Below are positions 1 to 5,790 of a stretch of 7,697 nucleotides of DNA, piece after piece. Position 1 is the first letter of the stretch. Each line of letters opens with the position of its first letter. Made by a program: the position numbers and the translations under genes. This DNA comes from an uncultured Lachnospiraceae bacterium (GTDB lineage Bacteria > Bacillota > Clostridia > Lachnospirales > Lachnospiraceae), in contig URMK01000119.1 of assembly GCA_900548905.1 (NCBI GenBank), forward strand, positions 1 to 7,697, in the 5' to 3' direction. Below the pieces are notes generated by a model, which made no database searches, had not been told where the DNA came from, and saw only the letters and a list, made by a program, of their open reading frames with translations.

Positions 1-92
1 TTTTTTGTCCCGGGGACACCGCTCTGCCGGCGGACGGAAAGCCATTTGGAACCTGCGAAGTTTGCGTAACATAACAGGAAGGAGAACTATCG
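1..92. other. Upstream region of the ABC transporter operon with a short palindrome
   Basis: No complete gene is visible here. All three plus-strand frames are open from the left edge and reach stops by about position 122 (TAA at 67-69 in frame 1, TAA at 72-74 in frame 3). A short C-terminal tail of an upstream gene is therefore possible, but I recognise none. Positions 6-18 form a near-perfect palindrome, TGTCCC-G-GGGACA, next to a run of six T at the window edge. It could be part of a terminator read on the minus strand or an operator. The best promoter-like match (TTTGGA at 45-50, TAACAT at 67-72) is poor, and its start point would fall inside the ribosome binding site. The real promoter is probably to the left of the window. 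Confidence 0.3.
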
Positions 93-773
93 GTGGAACT
101 ATTAAAATGCGAGGGAGTCAGTAAAATATACGGTAACGGCAATAATCAGGTAACGGCTTTGGACGGAATAGATCTGTCTGTGGCGAAAGGGGAATTTGTT
201 GCTGTCATAGGGGCCTCCGGCTCGGGAAAGTCTACGCTCCTGCATATTCTCGGCAGTGTGGATCAGCCCACGGCAGGAAAGGTTATCGTTGACGGAGTGG
301 ATATCTCCGCAATGAACCGGACACAGGCGGCTATTTTCAGGCGGAGGAAGGTGGGTCTTGTTTATCAGTTTTACAATCTGATCCCCACCCTGACCGTACG
401 TAAAAATATTCTGATGCCGCTGTTGCTGGACAAAAGAAAACCAAACCAGGAATATTTTGATCAGGTGGTAAAGACATTGGGTATCACGGATAAGCTGGAA
501 GCGCTTCCCAGCCAGCTTTCCGGCGGTCAGCAGCAGCGTGCCGCCATTGCCCGGTCACTGGTTTACCGACCTGCCCTCCTGCTCGCGGATGAGCCTACGG
601 GCAATCTGGATCAGAAAAATTCCAGGGAAATCATTGACATGCTGAAATTATCCAACCGTAATCTGAAGCAGACCATTCTTTTGATAACCCACGATGAAAA
701 AATCGCTTTGGAGGCGGACCGTATTATAACCATCGAGGACGGCCGCATTATCAGCGATGAGAAACGGGGGTGA
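93..773 (+). CDS. ABC transporter ATP-binding protein (MacB/LolD/BceA-type)
   Basis: This is the cytoplasmic ATPase of an FtsX-permease ABC transporter; it hydrolyses ATP to drive the permease encoded next. The 226-residue length is usual for the family. All motifs are present: Walker A GASGSGKST at 40-48, Q-loop Gln92 in VYQFYNLIPTLTV, signature LSGGQQQR at 142-149, Walker B LLLADE at 162-167 with catalytic Glu167, D-loop GNLD at 170-173, and switch His200 in LITHD. The phrase QFYNLIPTLTV after the Q-loop is typical of ATPases that work with MacB/FtsX-type permeases rather than with importers. The start is a GTG at 93, preceded by AGGAAGGAGA at 75-84 with about 8 bases of spacing. The next gene follows at once, so the two are almost certainly one operon and one complex. 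The substrate cannot be read from the sequence: antimicrobial-peptide resistance, lipoprotein or peptide export, or envelope signalling are all possible. Confidence 0.97.
   Translation: MELLKCEGVSKIYGNGNNQVTALDGIDLSVAKGEFVAVIGASGSGKSTLLHILGSVDQPTAGKVIVDGVDISAMNRTQAAIFRRRKVGLVYQFYNLIPTLTVRKNILMPLLLDKRKPNQEYFDQVVKTLGITDKLEALPSQLSGGQQQRAAIARSLVYRPALLLADEPTGNLDQKNSREIIDMLKLSNRNLKQTILLITHDEKIALEADRIITIEDGRIISDEKRG
764..773 (+). promoter_or_regulatory. Ribosome binding site that decides the permease start
   Basis: The stretch ACGGGGGTGA lies 5 bases before the ATG at 779 and matches the anti-Shine-Dalgarno complement GGAGGTGA at all but one position. It includes the stop codon of the ATPase gene. 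It favours ATG 779 over the in-frame GTG at 770, which has only a weak GAGAA upstream. Using the terminating gene's last codons as the ribosome site suggests translational coupling of the two transporter subunits. Confidence 0.55.
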
Positions 774-778
774 ATCAC

Positions 779-2980
779 ATGTGGAAGGATTATTCCAGAA
801 GCTTTATAAAAAACAGCAGGGCCTCCAGTATATCCATTATGGCTGCCGCCCTGATTTCCAGTCTGTTATTATCATTTTTATGCAGTTTTTTCTATAATTT
901 GTGGCTTTATGATGTAGAAAGGGTACTTATTGAAGAAGGGGACTGGCAGGGGCGTATTACCGGTAATATAAGCGCAGAGGATCTGCCCGCCATACAGAAT
1001 TATGCCAATGTAGAACGTGTTGTTATCAATGAGGAATTAACGACGCAGGATGCGGTCGTGGCAGATGTGTATTTCCGGAATGCCCGGACTGTGTTTCAGG
1101 ATTTGCCCCGGATTATCCGGGGACTGGGGCTTGAGGAGGATGCGGCTTCCTATAATGTGCTGCTTTTATCCAAATACCTGATCCATGATCCGGAGGATGA
1201 GGTGCCTCCGCTTTTATTGACCTTTTATCTTCTTATAATAGCGTTGGTTTCTATTTCCCTGATTCTGGTCATTCATAATTCCTTTGCGGTTACCATGAAT
1301 GCCCGGGTGCGCCAGTTCGGGATTTTTTCCAGTATCGGTGCTACGCCGGGCCAGATACGGACCTGCCTTCTGCAGGAGGCCTCTGTGCTGTGTGCCCTTC
1401 CTATCCTGGCCGGTATCGTACTCGGAATCGCTTTCAGCTTCGGAGCGAAGCAGGGAATGGAAATGATAGCCAGGGATATGCCGGGGCGGTATATCATTCC
1501 TTTTCAATACCATCCCGCGATCTTTGTAGTCACCCTGTTTATCTGCTATGCAACCGTCCTGTTTTCCGCCTGGCTTCCCGCCGCAAAGTTAAGCAGGCTC
1601 ACCCCGCTGGAGGCCATCCGGGAGACGGGCGGGCTGCAGCTAAAGAGGAGAAAACACTCCCCTGTGCTCACTCTGCTGTTCGGGACGGAAGGAGAACTGG
1701 CAGGAAATGCCCTGAAAGCCCAGAAGAAAAACCTGCGTACCTCCACTCTGTCTCTGACATTATCGTTCCTCGGTTTTTCCATGATGTTTTGCTTTTTTGC
1801 CCTGACCGATCTCAGCCTCAAATATACGTATATTGAAAAATATCAGGACGCATGGGATATCATGATTACCGTCAAAGATACGGAAATCGTGAATTACGGG
1901 ACTACAGAAGAGCTGGGGAAGCTGGACGGAGTCCGGGATTTAACCATCTACCAGAAAACAGAGGCCATTGTCCCGATCCCGGAAGCGGGCATCAGTCCCA
2001 AACTGGCCGCTCTCGGAGGCCCGGCAGCTGTAGCGGGATCCTCTGTATCCCATACGGACGGCTTCTGGCTGGTAAAAGCGCCGGTCGTCATTCTGGATGA
2101 TGCCTCATTCCTCCGGTATTGTAAACAGATCGGTATAACGCCGGGTCTGGACGGAACCATTATCCTGAACCGTATTTGGGACAGTCTGCACAGTGTCTTT
2201 CGTTACCGGGAATATGTCCCCTTTATTACCGAGGATTTCCCTTCGATTGTCCTGCAGAATGCAGAAGGCGGAGAACAGACCGGAGAGCTCCCCATACTTG
2301 GCTATACCGGAGAACTCCCTGTCCTGAAAGAAGAATACGACGACTATACACTGGTGCAGTTTCTCCCCTTGTCCTTATGGGAGAAAATAGCAGATAATGT
2401 GGGATATACGGAAAAGGATACCTTAATCCGGATACTGGCAAGGGAAGGCGTTACTCTTGATGAGCTTACTGCACTGGAAATGCAGGCCGGTAAGCTGGTC
2501 AGCGCTTCTTATGAATGTGAAAGTGAAAACCGGCTCGAAGATAACATTACCAATGATAACATAATAAAAGCCTATAAGCTGGTGCTGGGTTCCTTCTGCG
2601 TCCTGCTTGCAATCATCGGGCTTGCCAACGTCTTTTCCTATACCCTTGGCTTCCTGCGCCAAAGGAAGCAGGAGCTGGCCCGGTATATGTCCGTTGGGCT
2701 GACGCCTGCCGGCATCCGGAAGATGTTTATTGTGGAAGCCCTGGTTATTGCCGGACGTCCGGTGCTCATTACGCTGCCCCTTACTTTTTTCTTCGTCGTA
2801 TTTACCGCAAAGGCCAGTTATCTGAAGCTGATGGAAGCCTTTCGTGAAATCCCGGTTGCGGCAATTGCCTTGTTCAGCCTTGCCATTTTCGCTTTTGTGG
2901 CCCTGGCTTATTATATCGGAGGAAAACGGATTTTAAAATACAGCCTGGCGGATGCTTTACGTGATGATACACTGGCATAA
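779..2980 (+). CDS. FtsX-domain ABC transporter permease, two tandem half-units
   Basis: This is the membrane subunit of the transporter, 733 residues from ATG 779 (736 if the GTG at 770 is used). I read eight membrane segments in two similar sets. Unit 1 has TM1 near 17-39, an outside loop of about 105 residues, then TMs near 145-167, 195-220 and 245-268. Unit 2 has a TM near 323-345, an outside domain of about 250 residues (346-597), then TMs near 599-622, 650-675 and 690-715. The FtsX core is repeated: FGIFSSIGATPGQIR in unit 1 aligns with LARYMSVGLTPAGIR in unit 2, each followed by a conserved EA at the next helix. This TM1-ectodomain-TM2-3-4 layout is MacB/LolCE-like, duplicated in one chain. 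It differs from the 10-TM BceB plan, in which one large loop sits between TM7 and TM8. No regulator gene for this transporter is in the window, and the substrate is unknown. Confidence 0.93.
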   Translation: MWKDYSRSFIKNSRASSISIMAAALISSLLLSFLCSFFYNLWLYDVERVLIEEGDWQGRITGNISAEDLPAIQNYANVERVVINEELTTQDAVVADVYFRNARTVFQDLPRIIRGLGLEEDAASYNVLLLSKYLIHDPEDEVPPLLLTFYLLIIALVSISLILVIHNSFAVTMNARVRQFGIFSSIGATPGQIRTCLLQEASVLCALPILAGIVLGIAFSFGAKQGMEMIARDMPGRYIIPFQYHPAIFVVTLFICYATVLFSAWLPAAKLSRLTPLEAIRETGGLQLKRRKHSPVLTLLFGTEGELAGNALKAQKKNLRTSTLSLTLSFLGFSMMFCFFALTDLSLKYTYIEKYQDAWDIMITVKDTEIVNYGTTEELGKLDGVRDLTIYQKTEAIVPIPEAGISPKLAALGGPAAVAGSSVSHTDGFWLVKAPVVILDDASFLRYCKQIGITPGLDGTIILNRIWDSLHSVFRYREYVPFITEDFPSIVLQNAEGGEQTGELPILGYTGELPVLKEEYDDYTLVQFLPLSLWEKIADNVGYTEKDTLIRILAREGVTLDELTALEMQAGKLVSASYECESENRLEDNITNDNIIKAYKLVLGSFCVLLAIIGLANVFSYTLGFLRQRKQELARYMSVGLTPAGIRKMFIVEALVIAGRPVLITLPLTFFFVVFTAKASYLKLMEAFREIPVAAIALFSLAIFAFVALAYYIGGKRILKYSLADALRDDTLA
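2279..2326 (+). repeat. Short in-frame tandem repeat in the permease ectodomain
   Basis: Two copies of the heptapeptide TGELP(I/V)L occur at residues 501-507 and 510-516, separated by Gly-Tyr, giving a 27-base (9-codon) period. The DNA copies (2279-2299 and 2306-2326) differ mostly at third codon positions, which suggests an old duplication kept under protein-level selection, or chance similarity in a surface loop. It lies in the second, larger outside domain. Confidence 0.5.
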
Positions 2981-2993
2981 TACCCGGCGTCCC

Positions 2994-3036
2994 ACAAAGC
3001 AGGCAGGCCCCCGTATGCGCCGCCTGCCTGCTTTGT
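2994..3036. terminator. Bidirectional rho-independent terminator between convergent operons
   Basis: A perfect 15-bp inverted repeat has arms at 2994-3008 (ACAAAGCAGGCAGGC) and 3022-3036, with a 13-base loop. It sits 13 bases after the permease stop and ends 1 base before the stop of the URO-D-like gene on the other strand. On the plus strand the stem runs into a broken U-rich tail (TTTGTTCTACTTTTC). On the minus strand the only T-rich part is the TTTGT of the stem itself, so termination is probably stronger for the transporter operon than for the opposite one. Confidence 0.85.
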
Positions 3037-3037
3037 T

Positions 3038-4093
3038 CTACTTTTCTATCCTTTTTACCAATGCCTTTCCTTCCTCTTCCGTACTGGCGCTAATCGAAAA
3101 CATCACGCCTTCCGGTTTCAGATTTTCAAGCATACGATCCAGTTCCCCGGGTGCCACCTCAATCTGTATTCTTTTACCGGCATCCTGGATTTTCTTGAGC
3201 ACAGGCAGCCAGTGGGAAGCCGTGGGCTGTCCCGCGCCGTAGACCCACTGAATGCCTTTCAGCTTATCAATAGCAAGCAGCCTGTCCAGGTGCTTCAGGG
3301 CATCCGGACCGTCCAGATGGTATATGCTGGCATCCAGGAAATCCAGCTCTTCCAGAAGCTCTCCCACTACCAGCTCTTCATACATCTGCGTGGATATCAT
3401 ACAGGAAAAATCACAGCAGGTAGGATACCATCTTCCCGGATGCCAGATACCCATCCAGCAGGTGCTGCCTTCCTGGTATTTGGTGGTCATGGTATACAGT
3501 TCTTCATAAATTTCCCGGAAAGCGGGAAGGAGATCCATAGCTGCCTTCCGGATAAATGCAGGCTGATCCAGGGTATCCATGCACAGCTCCTGCGGGCCTC
3601 TCATGGATACCAGCCCGTCCAGCCCCGGGTGGATATCCGTAACGCCCACCAGGTATTTCCCCTTACCATCCTCTACCGCGGCTTGGGTGATTTCAAGCAT
3701 TTTCCGGTAATATTCATTCTGTCTGCATAGCAGAAAGCCCTGGTATTCCTCCACGTCCTCATCCGTGAGGAAGGGAACGGACCAACTGGTATCCTCTCCG
3801 AATTCCAGCTTGGTTCCGAAACAGGCCGCAAAATAGTCCGGTCCCAGGTTGGGATTCAGCGCAGGGAACGCTTCCCCTCCGTAATAGGTATTGCGCATTT
3901 CCCAGTTGCTGCTTTTTATAATGTATTCGGTGTCCATCCATCGTTCCTTGAGGGAAGTATGGCGGCTTTCCGGCTTTTTCTCCTGTTTCGCTCTGGGCGC
4001 CCGGATGCTTACAAGAGGACGGTCATGGTTTTCCATCGCCCAGTATTCCAGGTATCTTTTTCTGATTTTGTCCCAATTTTCACAATATTCCAT
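3038..4093 (-). CDS. Uroporphyrinogen decarboxylase-like / corrinoid methyltransferase-like protein
   Basis: This 351-residue protein resembles the URO-D superfamily branch that includes corrinoid-dependent methyltransferases. These barrel proteins are common in Clostridia and are often annotated as uroporphyrinogen decarboxylase family protein or as a trimethylamine corrinoid protein. Family-like segments are the N-terminal NHDRPLVSIRAPR (residues 22-34), GTKLEFGEDTSWSVPF in the first third, WHPGRWYPTCCDFSC at about 217-231, YHLDGPDALKHLD beginning at about 258, and GIQWVYGAGQPT after it. There is no signal peptide or membrane segment, so it should be cytoplasmic. Candidate metal or active-site residues are Cys226, Cys227, Cys231, His259 and Asp261; I do not see the HxC...C zinc motif of MtaA-type methyltransferases. 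It is unlikely to make haem, because no tetrapyrrole genes are nearby. The ATG at 4093 has GGGAG at 4103-4099, 5 bases upstream. The gene follows the two-component pair in the same direction after 98 bases. The family is fairly sure, the reaction unknown. Confidence 0.85.
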   Translation of the reverse strand: MEYCENWDKIRKRYLEYWAMENHDRPLVSIRAPRAKQEKKPESRHTSLKERWMDTEYIIKSSNWEMRNTYYGGEAFPALNPNLGPDYFAACFGTKLEFGEDTSWSVPFLTDEDVEEYQGFLLCRQNEYYRKMLEITQAAVEDGKGKYLVGVTDIHPGLDGLVSMRGPQELCMDTLDQPAFIRKAAMDLLPAFREIYEELYTMTTKYQEGSTCWMGIWHPGRWYPTCCDFSCMISTQMYEELVVGELLEELDFLDASIYHLDGPDALKHLDRLLAIDKLKGIQWVYGAGQPTASHWLPVLKKIQDAGKRIQIEVAPGELDRMLENLKPEGVMFSISASTEEEGKALVKRIEK

Positions 4094-4133
4094 ATCTGCT
4101 CCCGTCTGCGTGAGATAAACGCGTGTCAGTCAT
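4080..4133 (-). CDS. Possible 17-codon leader peptide overlapping the URO-D-like start
   Basis: A short frame starts at ATG 4133 and ends at TGA 4080, encoding MTDTRLSHADGSRYGIL. It is preceded by AAGGA at 4146-4142 with 8 bases of spacing, a ribosome site at least as good as that of the gene it overlaps. Its last 14 bases run over the URO-D-like start in another frame, so a ribosome ending here could re-start at, or block, the ATG at 4093. It may equally be chance. No attenuator-like run of one amino acid is present. Confidence 0.25.
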   Translation of the reverse strand: MTDTRLSHADGSRYGIL

Positions 4134-4191
4134 GCCGGCTGTCCTTGCGCTTTTTTGTGTGTCAACCGGTTTTCTATTCTTTTTTTCTATT
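4134..4191 (-). other. A-rich gap between regulator and URO-D-like gene
   Basis: Read on the minus strand, the region after the regulator stop is strongly A-rich and contains two copies of AGAATAGAAAA separated by two A. The palindrome AACCGGTT (4164-4171) follows and overlaps a perfect TTGACA hexamer (4165-4160). No acceptable TATAAT-like hexamer lies 15-19 bases downstream of that TTGACA, and no stem followed by a U-run is seen. Transcription from the regulator gene probably reads through, although an activator-dependent promoter with a weak -10 cannot be excluded. Confidence 0.4.
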
Positions 4192-5790
4192 CTATTTTTT
4201 TGACCCTGCCATCTGGTATTCGGAGGGCGTACATCCACAGAACAGCTTGAACCGTTTGCTGAAATAATAAGGATCGGAAAAACCGGTAAGTTCAGCCGCT
4301 TCCGCACACCGGATGCCCTCTTCCCTTAGAAGCCCTCTGGCTTTTTCAATACGGATTTCTTCCAGCCGCTGCATGATGGTTTTCCCGGTCTGTGTCTTAT
4401 AGACACGCCGGATGTAACTGTTCTCGAAAAATAAATGTTCCGCTATGGTGCTGACCGAAAGATTTCCCTCCGGGTAATGCTCCTGAAGATACTGTTCTAT
4501 TTTATTGACCAATATCTCCTTTTTGCTGCCCACCGGGACGTAGGTACAGTCCGAAAGCATTTCATAGACATAGTTTTTTATGATTTCCTTTACCTGGGCT
4601 ACCGTAAAGCAGTCCTTCAGATCGGTTATAATGCTGTCCTGCATCTGCAGATAGTCGGAAATCGGGTTTTCATTCGTCTGCCTGAAATAGGAATGGATGC
4701 CTATCATGAGGGAATAGTATACATTTATTATGTATTGAAAGGAAAACATCTGGTTCTCGGACAGGCCGAACATTTTTTCCAGAATATCATCCACCTTGGA
4801 ATAATCCCTCAGTTCAAAGCATTTGATGAGCAGGTTGATATCCTGGGTGCTGTAAAAGGCCACATCGGTATTGAGCGACTTTAAATCCTCATAGCAGGCA
4901 ACCTTCCGGTGCACCTTGGTACTGTTTTCAAAAACAAGCCTGGCCTGTTTGTAGGCTTCCTGCAGACGGCCCAGTCCTTCTTCCGCACAGCTCAGGGCGG
5001 CCGAATCCGGCATACCATCCGTCATGCCCTCTTTTCCGTCCTCCAGCAGTGCTTCATAGGCCTTTCGTATCCGCTCCATGGTTCCTTCTTTCCTGTCCGC
5101 AACATGGGCGATTGTAATACAGCTGCCGTCGTTGCGCAGGCAATAGCTGCCGATTCCCGCCCCTCCCAAAGAGGCCTCCAGCCGCTCCCGGATCCTGGTA
5201 CTATCGCAGTCGGCACAGCCTTTGCGCATCCGCAGGATCGCCACCACATAATGGCTTCCTTTGCGGGGAAGTCCTTCCAGAAAAGGCCTTTCTTCCAGGG
5301 AAGTATCTGCTTTCGGGGAGGAATCCGCTTTCTTCCACAGCAGAAGCTCCGGCTGGGCTTCCACCGCATCTCGTAAGAGCATTTCCTGCCTCAGGTGCTT
5401 GTTTTTCTTGGATTCATCAATATCCTTGATGCATTTTCCCAAGGCTTCCTTCAGTTCTTCCTTATCAAAGGGTTTGAGCAGATAATCGAACACATTCAGC
5501 TTGATCGCCTGATGGGCAAAGGAAAATTCATCATAGGCCGTCATGATAATTACCCTTGTTTCGTTTTCCGTACCCTTAATGGCTTCGCAGGCCTCCAGCC
5601 CGTTCATTCTTGACATAGCAATGTCCATAAACACAATATCCGGATGCCATTCCCGTATCAGGGAAAGCGCCTCCTCCCCATCCTTGGCATAACCGCATAT
5701 TTCACAATGCAGCTCCCCCCAGTCTATGATCCGGGACAGATACTGCAGATAGATAGTTTCATCATCCACAAGAAGAACCTTATACTTCAT
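4192..5790 (-). CDS. YesN-type response regulator (REC + linker + AraC HTH)
   Basis: This 532-residue transcription factor should be phosphorylated by the kinase encoded just upstream. The receiver domain (about 1-120) has the acidic pair Asp9/Asp10, phospho-acceptor Asp56 in VFMDIAMSRMNG, Thr84 in IMTAYDEF, and Lys106 in YLLKPF. A linker of about 300 residues follows, as is usual for YesN-like regulators. Its part near 175-250 (YVVAILRMRKG, then SYCLRNDGSCITIAHV) looks like a degenerate cyclase/GGDEF-like fold, and it carries a CxxC (Cys192, Cys195). The C-terminal AraC-type domain (about 427-527) has a first helix-turn-helix near 445-464 and a second near 494-515 with GFSDPYYFSKRFK. The ATG at 5790 has AAGGAG 8 bases upstream, within the kinase's last codons. 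The two genes overlap by 11 bases, indicating coupled translation. Relatives usually control carbohydrate uptake or degradation genes, but no such gene is visible here. Confidence 0.96.
   Translation of the reverse strand: MKYKVLLVDDETIYLQYLSRIIDWGELHCEICGYAKDGEEALSLIREWHPDIVFMDIAMSRMNGLEACEAIKGTENETRVIIMTAYDEFSFAHQAIKLNVFDYLLKPFDKEELKEALGKCIKDIDESKKNKHLRQEMLLRDAVEAQPELLLWKKADSSPKADTSLEERPFLEGLPRKGSHYVVAILRMRKGCADCDSTRIRERLEASLGGAGIGSYCLRNDGSCITIAHVADRKEGTMERIRKAYEALLEDGKEGMTDGMPDSAALSCAEEGLGRLQEAYKQARLVFENSTKVHRKVACYEDLKSLNTDVAFYSTQDINLLIKCFELRDYSKVDDILEKMFGLSENQMFSFQYIINVYYSLMIGIHSYFRQTNENPISDYLQMQDSIITDLKDCFTVAQVKEIIKNYVYEMLSDCTYVPVGSKKEILVNKIEQYLQEHYPEGNLSVSTIAEHLFFENSYIRRVYKTQTGKTIMQRLEEIRIEKARGLLREEGIRCAEAAELTGFSDPYYFSKRFKLFCGCTPSEYQMAGSKK

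Noticed and set aside
45..72. Promoter for the transporter operon (TTTGGA ... TAACAT)
   Set aside because: Both elements match the consensus poorly, and the implied start would fall inside the ribosome binding site of the first gene.
1390..1836. 148-codon open frame within the permease gene, other frame
   Set aside because: It overlaps conserved FtsX core sequence in the true frame and has no ribosome site or recognisable protein features.
3212..3730. 172-codon plus-strand open frame opposite the URO-D-like gene
   Set aside because: The opposite strand carries the family-like segments, and this product has no recognisable features.
4137..4165. TTGACA as the -35 of a housekeeping promoter for the URO-D-like gene
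   Set aside because: With spacers of 15-19 bases no hexamer resembles TATAAT (the 17-base position reads ACAGCC), so I do not call a promoter, only a possible activator-dependent site.
4435..5376. Two long plus-strand open frames (149 and 155 codons) opposite the response regulator gene
   Set aside because: They lie wholly antisense to a well-supported regulator gene, show no recognisable domain, and are explained by the codon pattern of the real gene on the other strand.
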